NCBI RefSeq assembly: GCF_005938745.2
Contig: NZ_VCBX02000001.1
Span: 4,974,501 to 5,038,500, forward strand
DNA: 64,000 nt
Origin: Rhodococcus sp. KBS0724
Lineage (GTDB): Bacteria; Actinomycetota; Actinomycetes; Mycobacteriales; Mycobacteriaceae
Reading direction: 5' to 3'
A model generated the notes under the pieces. The model did not search any database, was not told the origin of the DNA, and saw nothing but the letters and a program-made list of their open reading frames with translations. Positions 17,655 through 27,266 of the stretch are shown here, piece by piece. Position 1 is the first letter of the stretch; every line of letters begins with the position of its first letter. A program made the translations under genes and the position numbers.

Positions 17655-17846
17655 CTACGGAGCAACAACGGCGGGTGCGAAACTGATTGCGTCAAAAGAT
17701 CCGGAGATCCCACCGAATGTGTCACTCAACGAGCCGAACAAGTTGGCACCCATGTTATCCAACCCTAACAGTACATTCACCAGGGCTTGAGTTGCGGTTT
17801 CGCCATTCTCCATGACATAACCGAGGATGTTTACCAGCGACCCCAT
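17655..17846 (-). CDS. Small amphipathic peptide, 63 aa, module 2 (possible PorH-type peptide)
   Basis: 63 residues from ATG 17846 with GAGGAG six bases upstream; the 15 extra in-frame residues further upstream are not supported. It starts MGSLVNILGYVMENGE and shares a conserved core 'GLDNMGANLFGSLSDTFGGI' with the 63-residue peptide at 18238-18429. The tail is hydrophobic and proline-ended (AVVAP). The 59-bp gap to the following 47-residue peptide gene equals the gap in module 1. No export signal is visible; corynebacterial PorH and PorA also lack one. Alternative readings are a bacteriocin-like or toxin-like peptide. Confidence 0.7.
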   Translation of the reverse strand: MGSLVNILGYVMENGETATQALVNVLLGLDNMGANLFGSLSDTFGGISGSFDAISFAPAVVAP

Positions 17847-17980
17847 TTTTGACTCCTCAACAGAAAACTTGCGGAAATTGCCTATCAGCACGGTAGCGGC
17901 AAAACTGAAATTCAGTGGTGAAACGGAAGATTGTTTTTCTATCAGCGATGTCGGAGCGTAAATATGCAGGTCCAGAGCAT

Positions 17981-18013
17981 TTGGGGCCCGTGCGCCGTGC
18001 GCCCAGGCCCCAA
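17981..18013 (-). terminator. Hairpin after peptide module 1
   Basis: TTGGGGCC (17981-17988) pairs with GGCCCCAA (18006-18013). It starts 19 bp downstream of the 48-residue peptide stop on the minus strand, the same relative position as the hairpin after module 2, so the terminator was part of the duplicated unit. There is no clear T-run, so it could instead be an mRNA-stabilising stem. Confidence 0.6.
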
Positions 18014-18031
18014 AAGGAAACTCGAAACTGG

Positions 18032-18178
18032 CTACTTACCGGCAGCCTTGAGTTCTCCACCGCTCAGCGCAGCAAGAGCGGTGAGGCCCTTGACGGCGAT
18101 GTCCGCAACGCTGCCCATACCCTGGCCGATAAGGGTGCCGACGGAACCCGCAGCATCCATGACGGATCCTTCAATCAT
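18032..18178 (-). CDS. Small amphipathic peptide, 48 aa, module 1 (possible PorA/PorH-type mycomembrane peptide)
   Basis: 48 residues from ATG 18178 with AGGAG seven bases upstream. It begins MIEGSVMDAAGSVGTLIGQG, then 'MGSVADIAVKGLTALAALSG', and ends with a basic tail containing three lysines. It is the paralogue of the 47-residue peptide in module 2. Synonymous differences between the copies (for example GGA/GGC and GTC/GTA near the start) show that the peptide sequence is under selection. Several serines at GS steps are candidates for O-acylation if the peptide resembles PorA/PorH. Confidence 0.72.
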   Translation of the reverse strand: MIEGSVMDAAGSVGTLIGQGMGSVADIAVKGLTALAALSGGELKAAGK

Positions 18179-18237
18179 GTTGTACTCCTATATATCTGTT
18201 GAGTGAAGTGGATGTGCCAACTGCTCAGATTGCAGGA

Positions 18238-18429
18238 TCAAGCTGGCGGGATAACTTCAGGCAGGAAACTAATCGTGTCGAGAGATCCGGAGATCCCGCC
18301 AAATGTGTCACTCAGCGAGCCGAATAGATTAGCACCCATGTTATCCAAGCCCATCAGCATGTTGAGAAGGCTCCCCAACTGAGTGCCCATCCCGTCTGGT
18401 CCAAGAAGAATGTCCATCAAAGAACCCAT
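18238..18429 (-). CDS. Small amphipathic peptide, 63 aa, module 1 (possible PorH-type peptide)
   Basis: 63 residues from ATG 18429, with AGGGAG eight bases upstream. It starts MGSLMDILLGPDGMG, followed by a Met/Leu-rich helix and the core 'GLDNMGANLFGSLSDTFGGI' shared with the module 2 paralogue, then 'SGSLDTISFLPEVIPPA'. It is first in the minus-strand cluster, about 220 bp downstream of the WS/DGAT gene; that gap is A+T-rich and could hold a separate promoter. It resembles PorH of corynebacteria in size, composition (N, G, D, F, L rich) and location. Confidence 0.72.
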   Translation of the reverse strand: MGSLMDILLGPDGMGTQLGSLLNMLMGLDNMGANLFGSLSDTFGGISGSLDTISFLPEVIPPA

Positions 18430-18651
18430 TGTCTGAACTCCCTACGTAGAAGGCTCCCCACCCGACCGCCAAAGAATCGGTTCCGGTGAAGGTTCACCGT
18501 TGATGTGTCATCTGCGACTTTAGTGTTAACCCTAGAACCTGTGTCCGAAATGAACGATTAACGTAAATTTTCCAATTTTTGAAACACTTTCCCGGCCAAG
18601 GAACCGCACTGCCCACAACAATTCCGGCCTGCCGGGCACCTGACCGGAAAA
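18430..18651 (-). promoter_or_regulatory. A+T-rich leader of the peptide modules
   Basis: 222 bp without a gene between the WS/DGAT stop and the first peptide. It is visibly richer in A+T than its surroundings (18480-18590). Read on the minus strand it contains GGTTAACACTAAAGTC (18516-18531); an ACTAAAGT octamer also occurs 390 bp ahead of the second peptide cluster. It is a likely promoter region for the peptides, though -35/-10 boxes could not be fixed. Confidence 0.4.
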
Positions 18652-20094
18652 TCATTCGGCAGCTGGGACGTCGTACTCCACGGCTTGCCGCAACTCGTCG
18701 AAACTCTCGCGCAGCAGCACGACATAATGCTCCGGATCCGGCATCGCTCCCCGCGCCACGATGACATTGAGCGTCAGGGAACCTCCGGCCGCGGCAATCA
18801 GAAAGTGGCGCAGAACATCTCCGTCAACAGGAGCCTGCCCACCCAACACGGCAACAGCGGGCGCACCCTCGAACACGTTCCCGTCGATCGTCACCGGGAC
18901 GTTGCTGATCGTGGTGTGCTGCATGACCTCGCGGTCCGTGTTCAGCTTGTTGAGGCGCCTGGCCAGCCCGGTCAGCCGCAGCAACGGCGCAGGTGACGTC
19001 TCGATGCGTGTGCTGAATTTCCGTACCGCCAAATGTGAGCTACGTTCCTTCGCGACCTGCGCAGAATCCCGGATAAGCGCCAGTTTCTCCACCGGATCCG
19101 CAACGTCGGAATGGAGATCGACGGTCAGGAGTGCAAGCTGATTGGCCGACTCCCATTCTGCAATCTGCCGCATCGAGCGCGGAACCATGGCTGCGAGAGG
19201 GCGTTCCGGTCGCTCGCCCTTCTCCTCGAGATACTTCTCGAGCGCACCGGCCACCACCGCCAGGAAGATATCGTTCACCGTCGCCCCAGGTACGGCTGCT
19301 CGGATCGCCTTGATATCAGCGCCGTCGAGCGTTACGAACTCCAGCGCCAGATCACCTTCCAGCACGTGGTTGAAACGTGTCGGCGGACGGTCTGCGACGT
19401 ACTTCGCCAACTCTCCGGATTCCTCCGCCTGCGTGATCTCCTCTGCCGCTACCTTTGTCGCCGACAGGCCCTTCCCGAACCGGATCAGTTGCCCTGGGAA
19501 CCCGAGAACGCTGCGCCCCATCATCTCCACCAGCGGCAGCCCCGACTCCCGCGCAGATGCCTTGGGTTTGGCCGGCCCCGAGAACAATCGGTTGGTGAGA
19601 TTCCTGATCTCCAGACCGTCGCCCGCGCTGTGGTGCGTCTTGAGCATGATCAAGGTCAAGTCACCGGGGAGATCGTCAATTCCGCTGATTCCGGTCATGA
19701 CCTCCAATTCCCAGGGAGGCCGCGTCAGATCCATCGGCGCGCTCAGAGACCGGCCCAACAATGCCCGCACCGGCGCCCACCCCGGCCCCGATGCCTTGTG
19801 CACCCGAACATGATCATCGACAGTGAAATCAGCGGCCGGTACCCAGTACGGATAGTCCAGATCGAGAGGAACTCGCTGCACTCTGCTCGTGAACAGCGGC
19901 CAGTAGCCGAACCGCTCGGAAATCCATCGGACCGCGTCGGCGTGTGTCATGTCGGCCAGCGGATGGCCCGCAGTGTCGAAGAAGTACGCGCACACCATGT
20001 GACTGAGGTGCCCCTCGGACTCGTTGTAGATGAACTCCGCATCCCGCGGGCCCATCTGAGATACCCCGGCTGACAACGAGTTCCGAAAGATCAT
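18652..20094 (-). CDS. Wax ester synthase / diacylglycerol acyltransferase (WS/DGAT), copy A
   Basis: 480 residues from ATG 20094. The catalytic HHxxxDG motif is His154-His155-x3-Asp159-Gly160 in 'MLKTHHSAGDGLEIR', preceded by 'RPPWELEVMTGI' and followed by 'NDIFLAVVAGAL' and the C-terminal 'NVPVTIDGNVF'-type strand, the standard layout of the bifunctional WS/DGAT family. It esterifies acyl-CoA to diacylglycerol or fatty alcohol for storage lipid at the membrane. The N-terminus is slightly longer than usual (MGPRDAEFIYNE is the common start). The small-peptide modules follow it on the same strand. Confidence 0.92.
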   Translation of the reverse strand: MIFRNSLSAGVSQMGPRDAEFIYNESEGHLSHMVCAYFFDTAGHPLADMTHADAVRWISERFGYWPLFTSRVQRVPLDLDYPYWVPAADFTVDDHVRVHKASGPGWAPVRALLGRSLSAPMDLTRPPWELEVMTGISGIDDLPGDLTLIMLKTHHSAGDGLEIRNLTNRLFSGPAKPKASARESGLPLVEMMGRSVLGFPGQLIRFGKGLSATKVAAEEITQAEESGELAKYVADRPPTRFNHVLEGDLALEFVTLDGADIKAIRAAVPGATVNDIFLAVVAGALEKYLEEKGERPERPLAAMVPRSMRQIAEWESANQLALLTVDLHSDVADPVEKLALIRDSAQVAKERSSHLAVRKFSTRIETSPAPLLRLTGLARRLNKLNTDREVMQHTTISNVPVTIDGNVFEGAPAVAVLGGQAPVDGDVLRHFLIAAAGGSLTLNVIVARGAMPDPEHYVVLLRESFDELRQAVEYDVPAAE

Positions 20095-20186
20095 GTGTGC
20101 CCCTCACATCCGACGCTGGAAGATTGTCCGGATTGTAACGAGGCGACGCCCGATTATCTGGCGTTTCCCCAAGCTCGCCGCCCGGA

Positions 20187-20215
20187 CCTGAGTGCACACA
20201 AATGCCAGCCGGCAT
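20187..20215 (+). repeat. Dispersed 17-bp repeat with hairpin (copy 1)
   Basis: CCTGAGTGCACACAAAT at 20187-20203 recurs exactly at 22611-22627. Here it runs into a small ATGCC/GGCAT hairpin (20202-20215). A diverged relative (TTGAGTGCACTCA) is found near 30263. It lies in the 275-bp gap between the divergent WS/DGAT and IclR genes. Confidence 0.7.
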
Positions 20216-20369
20216 GCGTATCCCGCCCTCTCGAGACGAGTTGTGTGCAACCGTGCAACCGCGAGCCGCGCAGTCATTCCCGCTGGCCGGGCCAAACGAT
20301 TGCCGACGCGAATCGGGCCACACTAAGGTGACTGCGATCACACAGTTGTGGCGAGGACAGGAGTTCAGG

Positions 20370-21179
20370 GTGAGAACCACTCGCAAGGTGGACGATCCGG
20401 TGTCGGTAGTCGATCGAATTTCAGCCATCCTCGAAACCTTCGAGAACACAGGGCCTCTCACACTCGCGGAGGTAACTCAACGAACGGGGATCCCGCGCTC
20501 CACCGCTCACCGATTGCTCGAACAACTCGTCACGAAGCGGTGGATCACTCGACAAGAACACCGCTACGAACTCGGAAGCAAATCCTACGAACTCGGCCAG
20601 TGGGCACTCAATCAGAATCGGCTACGCCACGGAGCCGTGCCAGTCTTGAACCGGCTGGCTCGTTCGACTGGGCTGACGGTACATCTGGCGGCACTGAACA
20701 ACGGCGACGTCTTGTACTTGGACCGCATCCCTGGACGTACGCCGCTCGCACTCCCCAGCCGTGTGGGCTCACGACTCCCCGCACACGTCACTGCCGTCGG
20801 CAAAGCTATTCTGGCCAATCTCGAGCCCGGCAAGATGCAGAGCGTCACTCGTTCTCCGCTCCGCAGGACAACGCCGTACAGCATCACGTCCCCAGAGCAC
20901 CTCCTCACGGAACTCGAACGCGTCCGCGATCACGGAGCGGCAATGGACCGCGAAGAATCAGTGCTCGGAATCTCCTGTGTGGCAACCTCTATCGGACCTC
21001 GGGATCACTACTACGGAAATCGCGCGGCAATCTCGGTGTGCGGGCCGATCGGCGACATGAAGATGAATCAACTCGTGTCAACCGTGCGAATTGCTGCACG
21101 CGATATCTGGGATATCTGCGTCGCGAACGACCTCAAGTCGGCTACACCTACTGGTTCTGCTCCGCGGCGCGCGCCATGA
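20370..21179 (+). CDS. IclR-family transcriptional regulator
   Basis: 269 residues from GTG 20370, with AGGAG six bases upstream; the longer in-frame extension is not convincing. The N-terminal winged helix reads 'VVDRISAILETFENTGPLTL' and 'RTGIPRSTAHRLLEQLVTKR'. The effector domain contains 'VHLAALNNGDVLYLDRIPGR' and 'RLPAHVTAVGKAILA', typical IclR landmarks, and the conserved 'VTSIGP'-like strand (VATSIGPRD). It is divergent from the WS/DGAT gene and its last 32 bp overlap the convergent VOC gene. The ligand is unknown; regulation of the WS/DGAT or VOC gene is possible. Confidence 0.88.
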   Translation: MRTTRKVDDPVSVVDRISAILETFENTGPLTLAEVTQRTGIPRSTAHRLLEQLVTKRWITRQEHRYELGSKSYELGQWALNQNRLRHGAVPVLNRLARSTGLTVHLAALNNGDVLYLDRIPGRTPLALPSRVGSRLPAHVTAVGKAILANLEPGKMQSVTRSPLRRTTPYSITSPEHLLTELERVRDHGAAMDREESVLGISCVATSIGPRDHYYGNRAAISVCGPIGDMKMNQLVSTVRIAARDIWDICVANDLKSATPTGSAPRRAP

Positions 21180-21687
21180 GTTGCGCGTAGATCGCACGAT
21201 CGGTGCGCGGACCACCAGGCGTCGACGCACCGTAACGTTCGATTTCGGCAGCGATGTCCAGTGGTCGCGTGTGCGCGACGCCCGGCACGAGTTCACCGTC
21301 TAGTTGTCCGTCCGGAACCAGCCAGGTGACCTCGAATTCGATTCCGTCGGGGTCGCGGCCGTAGAGGGCTTTAGTCGCAGCGTGATTGGACGCTCCGCTG
21401 AGTGCCTTTGCAGCCAGCATCCGATCCCGGCACTCTGCGAGTTCACCGAGCGTCTCCACCTCCCAGGCCAGGTGATAGAGACCTACCGAGCCGTCCCGTG
21501 CGCGAGGTGCGTTGGCCTGAAAGAGTCCCAAGTCGTGATCGTTTGCCGAATTGGCTCCCCGCAGGAACGCTCCACCGGGAAACTCGACCGGAAGCTTCTC
21601 GAAACCCAGTACCTCGCAATAGAACGACGCACTCCGCTGGACATCGGAGACGAACAGCACCGCATGGTTCAGGCTTCGAATAGCCAT
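21148..21687 (-). CDS. VOC-family (glyoxalase/extradiol dioxygenase-like) protein
   Basis: 179 residues. The first beta-alpha-beta-beta-beta module starts 'IRSLNHAVLFVSDVQRSASF' and its His (residue 8) is the usual first metal ligand. 'LYHLAWEVETLGELAECRDR' supplies a second His and 'ALYGRDPDGIEFEVTWLV' the terminal Glu, giving the 2-His-1-carboxylate set of catechol 2,3-dioxygenase-like enzymes. It could cleave a catechol or isomerise a small substrate. The 3' end overlaps the IclR gene by 32 bp in the convergent orientation. Confidence 0.86.
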   Translation of the reverse strand: MAIRSLNHAVLFVSDVQRSASFYCEVLGFEKLPVEFPGGAFLRGANSANDHDLGLFQANAPRARDGSVGLYHLAWEVETLGELAECRDRMLAAKALSGASNHAATKALYGRDPDGIEFEVTWLVPDGQLDGELVPGVAHTRPLDIAAEIERYGASTPGGPRTDRAIYAQLMARAAEQNQ

Positions 21688-21778
21688 TGCACTCCCTCAT
21701 CTGTACACAGCCGTGTTGGTTATCCACAGACTATTTCTTACGTCCGCATATCGGCTTCGATACAGCCACAGTATCTAC

Positions 21779-22615
21779 GTGGACGTCCTCACCCGGAACC
21801 AGCTCCTCGAACGAGGACTCAGCCGAAGTGCGATTGCGCGTGCCACGAACTCGGGGAGACTCCACCGCGTGCTCCCGTCCGTTTACTCCACCGGCAATCC
21901 CGGATACTTCGAACGTTGCGTCGCGGTCACTCTCTGGAAGCCCGACTCGGTACTCAGTCACTCGAGTGCCGCTTGGCTGTGGGGATTGCTCGACGAGGAG
22001 CCGCGGCAGGTTGACGCCACCGTGCTGCGGTCGGCTCAGGTACGCGGGCCGGAATGGGTGCGGCTGCACCGGCGGGATCTGAAGTCGAGTGATCAGTGCA
22101 TGGGCTTGCCCGTCGTACCCGTCGAACAGTGTTTCATCGACGTCGCGGTCACTCTTCCGCGCCCCCAGTTGGAGGCGTTCTTCGACGCAGCGGTGTCGAC
22201 GCGGGTGCCGTGGACGTTGATCGCGCTGCGATGCGACGAGATGAAAGGCATGCACGGAATCCCTGCTGTGCGCGAACAACTTCGAACCTGCTGCCCGGGG
22301 ACGCTGTCGGAGCCGGAGCGCATCGTCGCCCGGGCGTTGTCGCGGCGCCGCTTCCCGCTCGAGATCAATGGCAAGGTCGGCAGATACTACGGCGACCTGA
22401 TGTGCCGCAGAGCCCGGGTAATCGTCGAGATCGACGGCCGTGAATTCCATATAGCGCCTGAGGTATTCAACAATGACCGGCGCCGCCAGAATGCGTTGGT
22501 TCTCGACGGCTGGCTGGTGCTGCGCTATTCCGCGGCAACTGTGATGGCTCACCTCGACGCGGTGGTGGACGAGGTCATCGCGGTGGTGCGCAGACGCCGC
22601 CACAACCGGGCCTGA
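21779..22615 (+). CDS. AbiEi-like HTH / DUF559 (Vsr-like nuclease fold) protein
   Basis: 278 residues from GTG 21779, the likely start because the protein then begins VDVLTRNQLLERGLSRSAIA, the AbiEi-antitoxin-type winged helix. An upstream in-frame start (21713) is less likely. The C-terminal DUF559 domain reads 'VIVEIDGREFHIAPEVFNND' and 'RRRQNALVLDGWLVLRYS', with the Asp/Glu residues that in Vsr-like nucleases bind metal. Such proteins are abundant in Rhodococcus and Mycobacterium; they may act in DNA repair or defence, but no function is proven. A decayed copy lies at about 30245-30430. Confidence 0.75.
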   Translation: MDVLTRNQLLERGLSRSAIARATNSGRLHRVLPSVYSTGNPGYFERCVAVTLWKPDSVLSHSSAAWLWGLLDEEPRQVDATVLRSAQVRGPEWVRLHRRDLKSSDQCMGLPVVPVEQCFIDVAVTLPRPQLEAFFDAAVSTRVPWTLIALRCDEMKGMHGIPAVREQLRTCCPGTLSEPERIVARALSRRRFPLEINGKVGRYYGDLMCRRARVIVEIDGREFHIAPEVFNNDRRRQNALVLDGWLVLRYSAATVMAHLDAVVDEVIAVVRRRRHNRA

Positions 22616-22627
22616 GTGCACACAAAT
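22611..22627 (+). repeat. Dispersed 17-bp repeat (copy 2)
   Basis: An exact second copy of CCTGAGTGCACACAAAT. It contains the stop codon (TGA 22613-22615) of the DUF559 gene. Confidence 0.7.
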
Positions 22628-22694
22628 CGCGCGCATGAACGGGAACCCGCACGCCGCTCGAACTTGTGCGCAAGAAATACTCACCCGCCCACGC

Positions 22695-22730
22695 AAAAGC
22701 CCGGCCCACCAAATATGGTGGACCGGGCTT
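22695..22730 (-). terminator. Rho-independent terminator of groEL2
   Basis: On the minus strand, a stem with arms 22716-22730 and 22697-22711 (one mismatch) is followed by four T residues. It lies 22 bp after the groEL stop codon. Confidence 0.9.
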
Positions 22731-22751
22731 CTAGGAGCTGAGGGGATGGAC

Positions 22752-24473
<1,722 letters not shown>

Positions 24474-24549
24474 CTAGCCTGTGGTCTTAAGCCAGTGCCC
24501 GCGACGGACGACCGGGGGTGTCGATGGTTCCCGGTCTCACTGACTCGAC

Positions 24550-24576
24550 CTGGCACTCACAGCTCGCGAGTGCCAA
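24550..24576. promoter_or_regulatory. CIRCE element 1 (HrcA operator)
   Basis: Minus-strand reading is TTGGCACTC, nine bases, GAGTGCCAG, matching the CIRCE consensus TTAGCACTC-N9-GAGTGCTAA with three changes. It lies 176 bp upstream of the groEL2 start codon. Confidence 0.88.
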
Positions 24577-24584
24577 TTGCATTT

Positions 24585-24611
24585 TTAGCACTCGAGCGTG
24601 CCGAGTGCAAG
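24585..24611. promoter_or_regulatory. CIRCE element 2 (HrcA operator)
   Basis: TTAGCACTC (24585-24593), nine bases, GAGTGCAAG (24603-24611). The left arm is perfect, the right arm has two changes. It is eight bases from CIRCE element 1 and lies just past the stop codon of the upstream secreted-protein gene. Confidence 0.88.
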
Positions 24612-24620
24612 GTTCAGGAC

Positions 24621-25178
24621 TCAGCCTGCGATGCAGAACTGTCCGTTGGTGAAGTTCACCGCGAAGGACAAGGTGCCCATGCAGTCGACTCCGTTTGCGT
24701 CGGCGGTAGCCCCGGCGCCCCAACCGGCGATGGCAACGGTGAAGTTTCCGTCAGCCGCACCGGCCCGCGCGATGCCGCCGCCGAGCGCATAGGCGTGCGC
24801 CTGACCGTTGCCGCGCGAAGCACCGAGAGCCGTTCCGAAACCGTTGGCGTAGGTGTTGGTGTAGCTGTTGTCCGCCGAGACGCTGACAGCCGTTCCGCTC
24901 TCCATGGCGCCGGCCTGTGAGCGTCCCGCTCCAACAGCCTGCGCGCCACAGCTCGCAGTGTCGGACACCTGGATGTCATTGACCAACGGCGGCGACACAC
25001 ACGTGACGGGCGCAGCCGAAGCCACTCCCCCGCCGGCCAGCGCCAGACCCGCAACCAAGCCCATCCCCGCAGTCACAACAGCCCCTGTTCTCGCCAGGCG
25101 GCCCCCCAACCGATTACTGGTACTTCCGTTTCCTCGCGAGGAAGAGCGGCGGAACCAGACTGACGAGATCAAGGGCAT
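24621..25178 (-). CDS. Secreted protein, DUF6764-like
   Basis: 185 residues. A long N-terminus with basic residues precedes a hydrophobic signal ('VVTAGMGLVAGLALAGGGVA') ending in 'SAAP', so the mature exported protein starts near residue 57. It has four cysteines in a C...C...C...C pattern, the first in 'VTCVSPPLVNDI' and the last in 'NGQFCIAG', and a central segment rich in Gly, Ala, Ser and Tyr. The pattern recalls actinobacterial DUF6764 proteins of unknown function; the name is from memory and unchecked. It lies just upstream of groEL2 on the same strand, but the CIRCE elements separate them. Confidence 0.7.
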   Translation of the reverse strand: MPLISSVWFRRSSSRGNGSTSNRLGGRLARTGAVVTAGMGLVAGLALAGGGVASAAPVTCVSPPLVNDIQVSDTASCGAQAVGAGRSQAGAMESGTAVSVSADNSYTNTYANGFGTALGASRGNGQAHAYALGGGIARAGAADGNFTVAIAGWGAGATADANGVDCMGTLSFAVNFTNGQFCIAG

Positions 25179-25259
25179 AGAAAACTCCTTCTTGGAACAC
25201 GTTCATGGATTCGGGCGCGAGAGTACCCGCTCTTATGACGTGCCGTCACGCATTGCAGG

Positions 25260-26045
25260 TCACGACTCGAGCAAGGTTTCCAGCAGCGCCGGAAGATCCG
25301 CCACGGAATCGATGACATAGTCCGGCTGTTGCGTTGCCAATTCGAGCACTGCCTGCCGAAACTTGCCGGTGCGCACCAGAACTCCGGTCAACCCGACCCT
25401 TTGCGACGACAAGATGTCGCCGATCAGATCGTCTCCCACCATGACCGTCGCCTCGGCGTCGACGTCCATCAATTCGGTGGCCGCGAGAAAGCCCGTGAGC
25501 GACGGCTTGCCGACGGCTGCGATGTTGACTCCGGCCACTTCCTCGAAACCCGGTAGGTATGTTCCGGTGTCGATCCGCAAGCCCGTGTCGGTCTCCCACA
25601 TCATCCCGCGGTGCATCGCGACCACTGGGACACCGTCGAGCAAATACTCGAGAACCTGACTCAGTGCCTCGTGTGTGAATTCGGGACCCGCGCCGCCGAG
25701 AATGACGACATCCGGGTTCTTGTCGACGAGTTCGATCCCCTCGAGGTCGCTGGACACATCGCCGTTGTTGAGCACCCAGGCCTTTGCTTCGGGATACGTG
25801 GTGCGCACGTATTCCGCCGTGAGCCGTGCTGCAGTGACAATCTGGCTGGGCTCGACCGCAATTCCCGCATCGCACAACCCTTCGGCGATCAGCGACGAAC
25901 TGCGCGAGGTGGTGTTGGTGAGAAACCCGCACGCCAAGCCTCGGTTACGCACATCGCGGACCGCCTCGCCGGCACCCTCGATGGGCTGCCAGGACGTGAG
26001 CAGGACTCCGTCGATGTCGAACAGAACACCTTCGATGTCAGCCAT
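25260..26045 (-). CDS. HAD-IIA family hydrolase (NagD/PGP-like phosphatase)
   Basis: 261 residues. HAD motif I is 'VLFDIDGVLLTSWQPIEGA' (DxDGV, residues 8-12), followed by the motif II region 'LACGFLTNTTSRSS' with the Thr-Asn of the NagD group, and motif IV 'ATVMVGDDLIGDILSSQRVG' near residue 205. The long cap between motifs II and III places it in class IIA (4-nitrophenylphosphatase, phosphoglycolate phosphatase, NagD). The substrate is a small phosphorylated metabolite, not identifiable here. It is divergent from the PucR regulator. Confidence 0.9.
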   Translation of the reverse strand: MADIEGVLFDIDGVLLTSWQPIEGAGEAVRDVRNRGLACGFLTNTTSRSSSLIAEGLCDAGIAVEPSQIVTAARLTAEYVRTTYPEAKAWVLNNGDVSSDLEGIELVDKNPDVVILGGAGPEFTHEALSQVLEYLLDGVPVVAMHRGMMWETDTGLRIDTGTYLPGFEEVAGVNIAAVGKPSLTGFLAATELMDVDAEATVMVGDDLIGDILSSQRVGLTGVLVRTGKFRQAVLELATQQPDYVIDSVADLPALLETLLES

Positions 26046-26117
26046 TGCACCAGCCTATAGTTGCAACCGCCGACCGTCGCACCACACGAAACGAACCGGC
26101 TCAGTAGGCTCAGCCTC

Positions 26118-27266
26118 ATGGACCTGCGCGACGACGATCTCTTCACCGTCGCGGGGTCCTTGGCGGAATTGCTCGGAGCTCCCGTCACGATCGAGGACGA
26201 GAACTCGACCGTCCTGGCGTACTCCGGCGGCGAACAAGCAGTGGACGAAGCTCGGATCGGCACCATCCTCGGCCGTCAGGTGCCCAGCCGGATACGTGAA
26301 CTGCTCTCACATGCAGGTGTTTTCGAGCGCCTGCATCGCGAGACGGACCCTATCTACGTCGACCTCGCCGACCCGGCCATCACTCCCCGGCTCGTCATCG
26401 CAGTGCGGGACAACAACATTGCCGTCGGCTCGATCTGGGTGGCACTGTCCGGACAGCCGACACCGACTCAGGAATCGACACTGCGCGCTGCGGTAGCCGT
26501 GGTTGCGGAGCACATTGCGTCCGAGCGCGACCGCATCAACAGCACCAGACGACGCCAGACCGAGCGAGTCAAAGCGCTGATCGGCGGCGGGGAGCAGGCA
26601 TTCCGCGCTGCCGAGGACCTGCGACTGCTCGGACCGCTGACCGTTGTAGCTGTCGGCGCGACAACCGGGTTCATGCCGAGCACTGTGGCTGCGTCGTTGG
26701 GCCTGTATCTCGACACTCTTGCCGTCGACGCCGTTGTCGCGCAGTTAGTCGATTCGACGTATCTTGTTGTCGCCGCTGACGAAGCGAACACCCGCCGGTT
26801 GCTGGAAGACTTTCTCAGCCGGGCCCGCGAACGCGCACAACTTGCTGTTGCGGTGGGTCGCACCGTGAAATCCGCCAGCGAATGCCATCTGTCGCGCGCC
26901 GACGCCGACCACGTCCTGGGCGCGCTGCGGCACAACCAGTCCGGCGGGATTGTCGCGGGAATGAAAGACACCTTGGCGTCGGTGCTGGCGTTGCATGTAG
27001 CTGACATTTTCGACGGACTGGGCGACTCCACACCTCTGAGTGCTCTGGAAGACCACGATCGCCGGCACGGCAGCGAACTCGTCGCCACAGCACGCACCTT
27101 CCTCGACAAGGGCGGTGATGTCGCGAATTCTTCCGCGGCACTGCACGTTCACCCCAACACCCTCCGCAACCGCCTACGTCGGTGCAAGGACATGTGCGGG
27201 GTCGACCTGACCGACGCGGACACTCGCCTGATCCTGATGCTTCAGTTCAAACTGCGAACCTCCTGA
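26118..27266 (+). CDS. PucR-family helix-turn-helix regulator (CdaR-like)
   Basis: 382 residues from ATG 26118. The first ~150 residues are GAF-like ('VTIEDENSTVLAYSGGEQAV'), the centre resembles the GGDEF-like domain of CdaR ('LAVAVGRTVKSASECHLSRA') and the C-terminus is the PucR HTH: 'NSSAALHVHPNTLRNRLRRC' then 'DADTRLILMLQFKL'. Such regulators usually activate transport and catabolic genes in response to a metabolite. No obvious target lies beside it; downstream is the A+T-rich accessory region. Confidence 0.88.
   Translation: MDLRDDDLFTVAGSLAELLGAPVTIEDENSTVLAYSGGEQAVDEARIGTILGRQVPSRIRELLSHAGVFERLHRETDPIYVDLADPAITPRLVIAVRDNNIAVGSIWVALSGQPTPTQESTLRAAVAVVAEHIASERDRINSTRRRQTERVKALIGGGEQAFRAAEDLRLLGPLTVVAVGATTGFMPSTVAASLGLYLDTLAVDAVVAQLVDSTYLVVAADEANTRRLLEDFLSRARERAQLAVAVGRTVKSASECHLSRADADHVLGALRHNQSGGIVAGMKDTLASVLALHVADIFDGLGDSTPLSALEDHDRRHGSELVATARTFLDKGGDVANSSAALHVHPNTLRNRLRRCKDMCGVDLTDADTRLILMLQFKLRTS

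Noticed and set aside
17400-18430. Small peptides as a type I toxin or holin set
   Set aside because: Considered because of size and hydrophobicity, but the tandem modules, glycine/serine-rich amphipathic character, absence of an antisense RNA promoter and the ppk2-groEL2 location favour envelope peptides. Not fully excluded.
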